A stretch of DNA of 64,000 nucleotides from Nostocoides sp. F2B08 (GTDB lineage: Bacteria > Actinomycetota > Actinomycetes > Actinomycetales > Dermatophilaceae), in assembly GCF_009184895.1 (NCBI RefSeq), contig NZ_WESE01000006.1, positions 501 through 64,500 of the forward strand. The letters run 5' to 3'. Of this stretch, positions 1-7,643 are shown piece by piece (positions within the stretch are counted from its first letter, which is position 1; each line of letters opens with the position of its first letter). Both the position numbers and the translations under genes were made by a program. The notes under the pieces are model-generated. The model saw only the letters and a program-made list of their open reading frames with translations. It did not search any database and had not been told where the DNA came from.

Positions 1-46
1 GATGCTCCAACGGGGCGTTCGCCGACCACGAAGATGGGACCAGTCA

Positions 47-583
47 GTGACCCGTAAGGCGATCCTCTTTCACGGCACCTCAGCGCATCCGGACGTGGTG
101 TGGCTCCCGTGGCTGCGAGGGCGGCTGACGGAGCGCGGCTACGCCGTCGAGGCGCCGCACTATCCCAGCCTCAACGTCGAACCCATCGCCACCTTCCTGC
201 CGACGGTGCTGGCCAACCACACCTTCGATGCGAACACCGTGCTCGTGGGTCACTCGGGCGGGGCAGCACTGCTGCTCGCGATCCTCGAGCACATCGAGAC
301 CACGGTCGATCAGGCCATCCTCGTCGCCGGCTACTGCACGCCACCCAACGACGAGGACGAACCGGTCCTCCAGGACAGCTACGACTGGGCGGCGATACGA
401 GCCAATGTCCGCGACCTGTACTTCATCAACTCCCGCGAGGATCCGTACGGCTGTGACGACACGCAAGGTCGCGTCATGTTCGAGCGTCTCGGCGGCACCC
501 AGATCGTCCGCGACGACGGCCACTTCGGAGACATCGACCAGCCATACGAGTCCTTCGAGCTCCTCGACAAGCTGATCGACTGA
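47..583 (+). CDS. alpha/beta hydrolase, RBBP9/YdeN-like
   Basis: Predicted small serine hydrolase of 178 aa. The GTG at 47 is preferred over the ATG at 2 because the protein then begins directly before the first strand (TRKAILFHGTSAHP); the 15 extra residues are Arg-rich and unlike the family. Visible elements are the oxyanion-side HGT, the nucleophile elbow GHSGG with Ser70, an acid region NSREDPYG (Asp132) and DGHFGD with His159, a complete Ser-Asp-His set in the order typical of RBBP9/YdeN proteins. No signal peptide or membrane segment, so it is probably cytoplasmic. Substrate unknown. It is the first of six plus-strand single genes separated by 200-250 bp gaps, not an operon. The ribosome site before GTG is weak, so the true start could lie left of the window. 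Confidence 0.8.
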   Translation: MTRKAILFHGTSAHPDVVWLPWLRGRLTERGYAVEAPHYPSLNVEPIATFLPTVLANHTFDANTVLVGHSGGAALLLAILEHIETTVDQAILVAGYCTPPNDEDEPVLQDSYDWAAIRANVRDLYFINSREDPYGCDDTQGRVMFERLGGTQIVRDDGHFGDIDQPYESFELLDKLID

Positions 584-802
584 CGCCCGCAGCAGGCAAT
601 GGCCTGCGCGCCCTCCACACCGGCGATACCACTGCGGAGTGGGTCACGATCTGCGGGCCTGGCAGGAGGCGTTGAGGCTCGGACGCGCGGAGATGCCGCG
701 ATTGGGGGCAGCCGTGCACTGGGGGTGGCGCTGCTGGAGAGACCGGTGGTTGATGTTCCGTAAGGTGGAGGGCTCGCGTTCGGGCTGGTCGAGGGGGTAG
801 GC

Positions 803-1333
803 ATGGATGTGCAGGAGTATCTGCGCGAGTTGGCGCAGGTGAACCGCAATGGTTTCGGCTTTCTGCTTGCCTACGGCTCGACCTGGCTCGCGGCTGCCGT
901 GCTGGGGTGGCGCTTCGGGGAACGGGTCGGCACCTATGCGGCGCTGTTCCAGGGCATGGTGGGCCTGCCGCTCGGGCTTCTGCTGACGGCGGCCGCCGCG
1001 GATGGCCCGCGTCCCCAGGACGCGAGCTTGAACTCGCTGTCGATCTACCTCAGCACGGGGCAGTTGCTCATCCTGCCGCTGGTCATCGTCCTGGTGACCT
1101 TGGAGCGGTACACCGTCGCGGTCGGGGCACTCGCGGTGACGTTGGCGGTGCACTTCGTGCCCTACTCCTGGCTCTACTCCACTCCGATCTACATCGTGGT
1201 GGCGGCCGTTGTGGCCGTGGGGACCGCCGTCCTGATCGCTAGGGAGGGACCCGACAGGGCCACCGGTGCGCGAATCTGTGCCCTCACCGGCGCCGCCCTC
1301 ATCCTCGGTGGCCTCGCCGCGGTGAGCAGCTGA
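803..1333 (+). CDS. multi-pass membrane protein, DUF7010-like
   Basis: A 176-aa integral membrane protein of unknown function. A purine-rich ribosome site (GAGGGGGT) lies just before the ATG. About five hydrophobic helices are visible, near residues 17-35, 41-64, 85-118 (probably two passes), 127-144 and 155-174. The stretch NSLSIYLSTGQLLILPLV followed by HFVPYSWLYSTPIY resembles the conserved core of the DUF7010 membrane family as I remember it; I could not test this. No enzymatic motif is visible. It stands alone, with 219 bp before it and 249 bp after it. Confidence 0.7.
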   Translation: MDVQEYLRELAQVNRNGFGFLLAYGSTWLAAAVLGWRFGERVGTYAALFQGMVGLPLGLLLTAAAADGPRPQDASLNSLSIYLSTGQLLILPLVIVLVTLERYTVAVGALAVTLAVHFVPYSWLYSTPIYIVVAAVVAVGTAVLIAREGPDRATGARICALTGAALILGGLAAVSS

Positions 1334-1582
1334 GGCGTCGGCCAACTGCGCGTTCCTCGCCACGGGAGGCTCCGGTGGACGGTCGAGCCAGGAACTGACC
1401 GTAAAGACGAACGGAGTGCGACCTCAAACGGTTCAGAGCCCTCCACGGTGCGGACAACAGCCGGCGATGTGGGGCACCCCGGTGGTGGGCGATTCCGGCG
1501 GCGCGTTTGGTCCTGCATCGCATGACAGATCATCCCGTCGGTGGCACGCTGATGGCCGTAACGCATCCCACCAGGAGGAGTT

Positions 1583-2035
1583 ATGTCCTCGCTTCTCATC
1601 CCGCCGTCGGGAGGCCGCATGGTCACCGCGCTCGGCTCGACCTACCGCGTGCTCACCGATGGCGCAGAGGTCTCGGGCGCCTACTCGGCGATGGAAGAAC
1701 AGTTCTGGGGTGAGGCCACCCCGCTACACATCCACCCCGACGCCGAAGAGGTCTTCTACGTTCTGGGCGGGCTGGTGGAGGTGTGGGCTGACGGGGTGGT
1801 CTCGGAGGCCTCCACGGGTTCCTTCATCGTCGTGCCCAGGTCCGTTCCGCACGGTCTGCGTCGTCTCTCCAGCGAGCCGGTACGGATGCTCACGCTGGTC
1901 TCCCCACCAGGCTTCGAGCGGATCTTCGCGGCAGTAGCCGAGCACGGCGAGGAGGACTTGCTGGCGGATCCGGATCGGCTGATCGCGCTGGCCGCGCAGT
2001 ACGGCACCACGATCGTGGGCGACTACCCCACCTGA
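1583..2035 (+). CDS. cupin-domain protein
   Basis: Single-domain cupin of 150 aa. The start is well supported by AGGAGG six bases before the ATG. Cupin motif 1 is present as PLHIHPDAEEVFYVLGG (a His-x-His and downstream Glu set that would bind a metal), followed by GSFIVVPRSVPHGLRR, which carries the motif 2 His. The protein has no extra DNA-binding or catalytic domain, so it could be a small dioxygenase, an isomerase or a sugar-binding cupin; the sequence does not decide. It is monocistronic. Confidence 0.85.
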   Translation: MSSLLIPPSGGRMVTALGSTYRVLTDGAEVSGAYSAMEEQFWGEATPLHIHPDAEEVFYVLGGLVEVWADGVVSEASTGSFIVVPRSVPHGLRRLSSEPVRMLTLVSPPGFERIFAAVAEHGEEDLLADPDRLIALAAQYGTTIVGDYPT

Positions 2036-2203
2036 CCCCAGCCCCGCTCCGCGCGCACCTCTCGTCGCAGTCGCAGACAGGTCCCGCACCCGGCGGTGCG
2101 CAGCACGCCGGGTGGGTGCGCCGTGTCCTTGCGGCGGTCGAGATCGTCCGGCCTACCCACCTCGGGGCAGCTGATCTGGGTGAGGGCGTTGCCCTACGCT
2201 GCG

Positions 2204-2869
2204 GTGGTGGACTCCGAGGACCTGCGCATCGCCGTGTACGACCGGTTCCGGCACGGCCGGCTCCCCGCCGTGGCCGCCCTCGCCGTCGACCTCGCCGTGT
2301 CGGTGGATCAGGTCCGGGAGGGCCTGGAAGACCTGGCCGGGCAACGGCACCTGGCGCTCGGCGCGGACGGTGAGATCGCGATGGCTCACCCGTTCACGGC
2401 GGTCCCGTTGGGATTCTCGGTGATGGGTAAAGACACGCTGTGGTGGGGCGGGTGCGCGTGGGACTCGTTCGCTCTCGCGCACCTGCTGCCCGAGCAGAGC
2501 CCGATGCTGGTGGCCACGACCTGTCCCGCCTGCCAGGGACCGCACGCCTGGAGTGTCGACACCCGTGAGGCACCGCCTGGTGAGCAGGTCGCGCACTTCT
2601 TGGTGCCGGCCAGTCACATGTGGGACGACGTGGTCCACACCTGCGGCAACCAGCGGATCTTCTGCTCCGAGCAGTGCGTGAGCGCCTGGCTGGAGCGGAC
2701 GGGCAACCAGCGCGGGTACGTGATGGACCTGTTCACGCTGTGGCGGCTCGCGTCCGGGTGGTACGCGGGACGGCTCGAGCGCGGCTACGTGCGGCGTGAA
2801 CCGAGCGTCGCGGCCGACTACCTACGCAGCGTCGGACTCTCCGGACCCTTCTGGGGACTCCCAGACTGA
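2204..2869 (+). CDS. alkylmercury lyase (MerB)-like protein
   Basis: Resembles the alkylmercury lyase family. The frame is open from a GTG at 2096, but the adjacent GTGs at 2204 and 2207 give a family-like length (about 221 aa) starting at VDSEDLRIAVYDRF. An N-terminal winged-helix-like part (about residues 5-60) is followed by the MerB-type catalytic region: GGCAWDSFALAHLL supplies Cys84 and Asp87 in the Cys-x-x-Asp spacing of MerB Cys96/Asp99, and IFCSEQCV supplies candidates for the second catalytic Cys. An additional CPACQG pair (Cys107/Cys110) is present. There is no merR, merA or merT nearby, so this is probably a family member with another substrate rather than part of a mercury-resistance operon. 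Confidence 0.72.
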   Translation: MVDSEDLRIAVYDRFRHGRLPAVAALAVDLAVSVDQVREGLEDLAGQRHLALGADGEIAMAHPFTAVPLGFSVMGKDTLWWGGCAWDSFALAHLLPEQSPMLVATTCPACQGPHAWSVDTREAPPGEQVAHFLVPASHMWDDVVHTCGNQRIFCSEQCVSAWLERTGNQRGYVMDLFTLWRLASGWYAGRLERGYVRREPSVAADYLRSVGLSGPFWGLPD

Positions 2870-3061
2870 CCTCGTCCACCCAAGATCGCCACGCTGCCTC
2901 GACCGGCCGCACCACCGACGACAACATCAGGAGTCGCTCTCCCACGCCCAGCACCCGGCGGTAGGGGTCACCTCCTACATGCGCACCATGCTCATGCAAG
3001 GGCTGGCTGGCGTGGGCTCTCCAACCTTCCCGCCGCAGTTGCAGGGCCTGTAGACATAGCC

Positions 3062-3724
3062 ATGGAATCAAGATCGAGCGCATACGGGGGACCCAGGGGC
3101 TCGGACTTCCTGATGACCGCGACGCCAATGGACATCGTCGTCAACCTGTTGCGCCTGGTCTCCGACAGCGTCGAGTCAAGAGAACGAATTGCGTTCGCCT
3201 CCACCCTTTCCCATGGCGAACATGCTTGGGTCTCAGAGACCGCGTGGCAGGCTGCCCACAGAGGACTTCACGTGGCTCGAGAAGCAAGCCTCGGTGGCTT
3301 GACCCGCGTCGATCTGGTGGTGGGCGGGACGGCTATCGAGTTCAAATCCACGTTCGGGGTGTGGACGTTTGCCCCGAACGCAAGCGCCGAGCGAGAACGA
3401 TGGCTTGGCCCGGACGTGGTCAAGCTTGCTCGCGGGACGGCCCCAGGCGTTGTGGTCGTCACCGTTGCCGCACTCATGGCTGGCGTCCATCACCAGCGGA
3501 GGGCATTCAAGGTCGACTACGACCTGCAACTCCCGCGGGTTGGTGCGCTGTCGCCGATCCAGATTCTTGAAGCCGGCGTCATCGCAACTGAGCGGTTCCT
3601 CGAACCCCAATGCGTCCAGATCAGACGCGTGGATCTCGGAGCCGTGCCAGTAGCACCCGATGCTGGCCATGTGCTCCTCACCGCTGTCGTGGGTGCAGTC
3701 AACCGAGAGGCCATGGAGCTCTGA
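3062..3724 (+). CDS. uncharacterised protein with PD-(D/E)xK-like signature
   Basis: A 220-aa protein I do not recognise by name. Residues 81-97 read TRVDLVVGGTAIEFKST. Asp84, then Glu93-Phe-Lys95 on a following strand, is the spacing and hydrophobic setting of a PD-(D/E)xK nuclease-fold active site. A helix with acidic residues (SETAWQAAHRGLHVARE) precedes it, as in that fold. No signal peptide. The ATG at 3062 lacks a good ribosome site; an in-frame ATG at 3113 is an alternative. The next reading frame begins 10 bp downstream of its stop. Whether it cuts DNA, binds DNA or is an inactive relative cannot be judged from sequence alone. Confidence 0.6.
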   Translation: MESRSSAYGGPRGSDFLMTATPMDIVVNLLRLVSDSVESRERIAFASTLSHGEHAWVSETAWQAAHRGLHVAREASLGGLTRVDLVVGGTAIEFKSTFGVWTFAPNASAERERWLGPDVVKLARGTAPGVVVVTVAALMAGVHHQRRAFKVDYDLQLPRVGALSPIQILEAGVIATERFLEPQCVQIRRVDLGAVPVAPDAGHVLLTAVVGAVNREAMEL

Positions 3725-3733
3725 TCGCAGCAG

Positions 3734-4316
3734 GTGCAGAACGCCATGACGCGACTACCCGGCGGTGTGCAGCGGGTCTTGGCTCAAGGCATGTTCATGG
3801 CCATGGAAGCCAGCCCGTGGGCGTGGGACGCTAGGGGCGTGGGGTGGTGGAGCCAACGGCGGGCCCGGCGACTGCGGGCGATGTATGCCGGGGGTCGCGG
3901 CAACGCCGCGGCGCGCCGGTTGTCCGCCTTGTGGTCGCGCGTTCTCGCGTCGGGCCTGGCCCCACGACGATGGGTGCGCCTCGACGTGGTTGGCCGGCGC
4001 TCGGGGCAGGTGCGCTCGTTCCCCCTCGGGCTCGCCGACGTCGGCGGGCAGTGGTTCGCCGTCTCGATGCCCGGTGAGTGCGCCTGGGTGCGTAACGTGC
4101 GAGCCGCGCACGGCGAGGTCGTGCTGCGAGGGGCGGGGATGGGGTCCGGTGCGACTGGTCGAGGTTCCAGTCAACGACCGGGCCCCGGTGCTGCGCCGGT
4201 ATGTGCAGAAGGTTCCAGGAGGCCGACCCCACATTCCCGTGCCGGTGGGCGCCCCACTCGCCGACTTCGAGGCCGTCGCAGCGAACCTGCCCGTCTTCCG
4301 AATCGAGCCGCGGTGA
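3734..4316 (+). pseudogene. frameshifted nitroreductase-family deazaflavin-dependent oxidoreductase
   Basis: The first 130 or so codons (GTG at 3734, or ATG at 3746) encode the start of a DUF385/F420-type protein: RWVRLDVVGRRSGQVRSFPL, then GGQWFAVSMPGECAWVRNV. Near 4125-4145, in a G-rich run, the conserved sequence jumps to another frame. The first frame continues as low-complexity sequence to 4432, while the family C-terminus (PVRLVEVPVNDRAPVLRRYV to FRIEPR) is read in the frame ending at 4316. One surplus base explains this. Either the gene is inactivated or a homopolymer was miscalled. Intact relatives reduce substrates with F420H2, or are quinone reductases. Confidence 0.75.
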
Positions 4317-4428
4317 CCGCACAGCGCGGGTCCGTCAACTGCTGGCGGCAGAGGCAAGTGGGTCGTCAGGCGGCGATGTGGGGCATCTGGCCGATGTATG
4401 TCGAGACCCTGGAAAGCGCGTTCGGAAG

Positions 4429-5172
4429 TTAGATCGGAACGAGGACTCCGAGGCTGGAGAAGACGATGAGGGTGATGAGGAAGGCCCAGCCGCCGGTCAG
4501 GCGGCGTGCACTAGACGGGTCGGGTCGGGCACCGAAGAGCACGTAGAGCGGCACCACGAGCACCATGACGGGGGTCAGGCTCAGCCACACCCAGGCCCAC
4601 CGGGTAGCCCACCGCGGCTCTGGTCCGCGCCCTAGGACGAGGAAGAAGCCGGCGAGGAGAACGAACGGCAGCACCATCCAGTTGCCGGGCAGTTCCCAGC
4701 GACCAAAGATCGCCCCCGCGCTCGCCTCCGTCGGCTCCGCGAACGTCACAGTGAGCCCTGGAGCCTCCATGCGGAGAGGGTCATCGACTGGTCCGATGAC
4801 GACGGCGTCTGCCTCGGCACCGGCCAGGGTGTCGCTGTTCAGCTCCGAAACCGACGTGGTTTGCCAGAGCCGGGTCACGCGGCTCGGCCAGCCGGTATCC
4901 CAGTACACGTGCACCACTGCCACGCCCTGAACGGCAGGGTCGATGCCGTCCGCACCGCCGAGGCCGCCCTCGATCCGTACCTCGGTGACGGTGCCCTGCC
5001 GCAGCGCCTGCTGCAAGTCACTATAGGAGGTCTGCAGATGCCCCTGGACGGCGAACACAGCAAGCGTCAGCACCGACAGCGCCAGCACCGACCACCGAGC
5101 AACCGGCCACCACGACGGCGGCTGCTCACCCCCGCGCTCCACCCCCGACGCCGACACCACCGTCTCCGACAT
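4429..5172 (-). CDS. four-helix membrane protein with FtsH_ext-like patch
   Basis: A 247-aa membrane protein. One helix lies near residues 27-44, followed by an extracytoplasmic region of about 115 residues and three C-terminal helices near 165-181, 189-212 and 227-247. Just after helix 1, SYSDLQQALRQGTVTEVRIE resembles the opening of the FtsH extracellular domain, but no AAA or protease domain follows, so this is not FtsH. It ends convergently with the frameshifted gene on the plus strand. Function unknown. Confidence 0.7.
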   Translation of the reverse strand: MSETVVSASGVERGGEQPPSWWPVARWSVLALSVLTLAVFAVQGHLQTSYSDLQQALRQGTVTEVRIEGGLGGADGIDPAVQGVAVVHVYWDTGWPSRVTRLWQTTSVSELNSDTLAGAEADAVVIGPVDDPLRMEAPGLTVTFAEPTEASAGAIFGRWELPGNWMVLPFVLLAGFFLVLGRGPEPRWATRWAWVWLSLTPVMVLVVPLYVLFGARPDPSSARRLTGGWAFLITLIVFSSLGVLVPI

Positions 5173-5368
5173 GATCGGAGTCTAGGGACCCCGGGCCAAG
5201 CCCGCGCGCTACGCGGCGCCGTGACGCCGCCTGGAACCCGCTTGCGCCCAACTGCCGGCGGTGTGACTCACCTTCAGGAGCGGAAGTCCGATGCACGCCG
5301 GCCTGTGTGGCTCGTCGGCGTGCAGCACCCGCTGCCGGGGGCTCCCGGATTAGTTCTCGGCTGTGGCG

Positions 5369-6796
5369 CTACTGATCCAACATCCAGGTGTAGATGTCGT
5401 TCTCGGCGCCGGCCGCGTAGGTCCTCGTCCATGAGTCGTGGTCTACGTCGGGATAGGTCGTGAGGCGGGCATCACGGGGTGTCGGCGAGGTGCAAGCTTG
5501 GAGCTCGGTGATGGGTTCGATGCTGCCAGCTGGGTTGACGACGTCATCAGCCTCGCCGTGAAACGCCCAGAGTGGCACCTCACCAAGTGAGCAGCTCGCG
5601 GTTGCCCAGGCCGGACGACCTTCTCCGGCGATGGGGACAACCGCGGCGACTTGGCTTCCACCGTGCTCGGCCACATACTCCCAGGCACCGAATGCGCCGC
5701 AGCTCAAACCGGTCAGGTAGACGCGTGTCGGGTCGACGTCGTAGGACGCGATCGCGTAGGAGAGGAACGCCTGGATTTCGCCGGGTGTGAAGCACAGCGA
5801 GCCTGTCGCCGGGTTGCCCAGCTCGTGCTGGACGGCCATCACGCACGAAGCGCCAAACTCGACCCCGTCACATGCGTCGTACGCGGAAAGGTCTCCGGAG
5901 ATCTCATGCTGGGGTGACAGTACGACGGAGGGCCGCTCGTCTGGCCAGCCATCGTTGGCTATGAAGTACGGGATCGCGGTCGACGCAAGGAGCGCCAGCT
6001 GTTCCTCGGAGCCGTCCCCGCTCTCGCCGAAGCCATGCAGGAACACCAGCAACGGGCTCGATCCGTCGTCTCCGTAGCTGGGCGGCAGGTACTCGCTGTA
6101 CCCGAGGGGGGAGCCCGTGGTGCCCCGGGGGTGCAGCGTGACGCGCTGCGAAGAGTCGCTGATGCCCACCAGATCCCCCGCGTAACCACAGAAGTCGCTG
6201 AAGGAGCCCGGGTGCGGACCACGAACTTCGAGACCGAGGAAGTCGACGAACGCCGCGTCGGGGTTGGCGTCCCCGCCGGTGTCGAACAGCAGATGCCGCC
6301 AGATGGCACCCCGGTCCCGGACCACGACCCGACCGGAGGAATCCTCGATCACGAAAGGCTGACCGGTCTCGAGCGAGGCGATCTCATAGACCGAACCTTC
6401 GACCTGAGTGGCCTTGACCTCACGGTAGGAGGACTGCCCACGGACGACGAACCATTCGCCGGTGAGGGTGTTGGTGTGCACCTCTATGTAGGACCCGCGG
6501 GCTCGTACGAAGAACACGGACTCGTCGCGGTTCTTGCCGACCCGGAGGCTGGCTGTCGACTCGAACTGCGCCTCGACGTGCACGGGGTACCCGCAGTCGG
6601 AGTAGTCCCAGGAGTCGGTGCCTTGAACGGGCTCCAGCTTGATCACCGTCGCGGCCGCGGGAACAACGGCGGTCCCGGCGAGAAGGAGCGAGACGACGAC
6701 CGCCAGCCAACCCGCTCGCCGCACGGGCATGGCACCTCTCCCCGCCGCCCATGCCGCCCCCGTCGCTTTTGCTACCTCCATCGTCACATGCCGCAT
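5369..6796 (-). CDS. secreted esterase / PHB-depolymerase-like hydrolase
   Basis: 475 aa from the ATG at 6796, which has AAGGAG six bases upstream. An in-frame ATG at 6730 would begin exactly at the signal peptide (MPVRRAGWLAVVVSLLLAG, cleavage near AAA) and also has a purine-rich leader, so the start is uncertain. After the signal peptide a region of about 170 residues of unknown fold contains paired cysteines. An alpha/beta hydrolase domain follows at about 225-475: oxyanion LHGFGE (254-259), nucleophile elbow GLSCG with Ser365, Asp417/418 in FHGEADD and His453 in DVDHDSW. This matches the secreted Esterase_PHB / dienelactone-hydrolase-like lipase pattern. Monocistronic. Exported, substrate unknown. 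Confidence 0.8.
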   Translation of the reverse strand: MRHVTMEVAKATGAAWAAGRGAMPVRRAGWLAVVVSLLLAGTAVVPAAATVIKLEPVQGTDSWDYSDCGYPVHVEAQFESTASLRVGKNRDESVFFVRARGSYIEVHTNTLTGEWFVVRGQSSYREVKATQVEGSVYEIASLETGQPFVIEDSSGRVVVRDRGAIWRHLLFDTGGDANPDAAFVDFLGLEVRGPHPGSFSDFCGYAGDLVGISDSSQRVTLHPRGTTGSPLGYSEYLPPSYGDDGSSPLLVFLHGFGESGDGSEEQLALLASTAIPYFIANDGWPDERPSVVLSPQHEISGDLSAYDACDGVEFGASCVMAVQHELGNPATGSLCFTPGEIQAFLSYAIASYDVDPTRVYLTGLSCGAFGAWEYVAEHGGSQVAAVVPIAGEGRPAWATASCSLGEVPLWAFHGEADDVVNPAGSIEPITELQACTSPTPRDARLTTYPDVDHDSWTRTYAAGAENDIYTWMLDQ

Positions 6797-7216
6797 GATG
6801 TTCTCCTTCCGGGAGTCAGGGGCGACAGACCGAGCACGAACCCCTACGGTGGCGCTGACTGGTATCCGTCCGGTATCGACCTCGCGCCGAACGACGACTA
6901 GGGGCTCGCTGACCGCGGGGCCGGAGCCGCTCAGAATTCCTCGCAGGTGAAGGCGTCGGCTCACCGGCCGCGGTATCCGCCCGAGGCAGGCGACGTATCC
7001 CAGCGGTATCCGTCGCCTGCAGGCCACCTCCAAGACCCGCGACCTGCCCCCTTTGTGGGCGCGGGGACCCACCAACGCGGTGCGGTCGACTGCCGGCGGT
7101 AGGACGCACGAAGGACGGTTGTCGCACCTACCCCTCCGACCGCTTCACGGGAGTGACTGAGGAGGTTGGGTACGCGATGTCATGTCAAGGTTGTTCGCAC
7201 GACTTCCGAGACTCGA
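6797..7216. other. 420-bp stretch without a gene
   Basis: Divergent region between the esterase and the degenerate RemA-like gene. I see no supported coding sequence. It contains one copy of the near-palindromic 12-mer ACTGCCGGCGGT at about 7,090. Sequence from about 7,177 onward aligns base for base with the leader of the related gene at 44 kb, so the last 40 bp belong to that duplicated segment. Confidence 0.5.
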
Positions 7217-7456
7217 ATGGTGACCTTCGGATTCGGCAAGTCCCGCCCAGACAGCATCCTCACGCTCGAGCAGATCGCCGGCGAGGAACGTGGGGATGGC
7301 CTCCGCGTTCGCGTCTGGGATAGATGCGTCGCCGAGCGTTTGTCCCCTCAAGGACCGAGGGCACCATCCTCCGTGACTTGGAGCAGCAGCCGCCATGCCG
7401 GGCCTGAGGTCGATGAGGCCTTGGCGGTGGGCGCCAGCAGTATGGACCCGAAATGA
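7217..7456 (+). pseudogene. degenerate RemA/DUF370-like gene (copy 1)
   Basis: A decayed paralogue of the intact gene at 44,073. It begins MVTFGFGKS...ILTLEQIAGEERGDG, matching MVALGFGKF...RIFALERITGDERGDG there. Comparing the two DNA copies shows a one-base gain and a one-base loss around 7,318-7,332, then losses of one and two bases near 7,345 and 7,380. The reading frame therefore stays open to 7,456, but the conserved middle (RTEGTILRD in the other copy) is encoded out of frame here. The C-terminus is also lost after DEAL. It is unlikely to be functional. The homology also covers about 40 bp upstream of the ATG. Confidence 0.65.
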
Positions 7457-7643
7457 GGTCGGTAGTGGAGCGCAAATCCTACTAACCTCTCAACGACCGG
7501 GTCCCCGCCTGCGGCGCCGGCAGAGGCCAGGCAAGCAAGCACCTGGCGGCGGATAGAGAGAGGACGAACCTGCGCCCCTCATCAACCGTAGGACCTGCTG
7601 CGGGCCTACCGTGATAAGAAGCTGCCGACTCTTGGGAGAGGCG

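Noticed and set aside
2204-2869. Mercury-resistance operon
   Set aside because: Only a MerB-like gene is present; no other mer gene or MerR operator nearby.
1-7200. Integron cassette array (single unrelated genes with repeats in between)
   Set aside because: No tyrosine integron integrase, no paired RYYYAAC/GTTRRRY attC cores, and gaps of unequal length; the repeated 12-mer is too short and degenerate.
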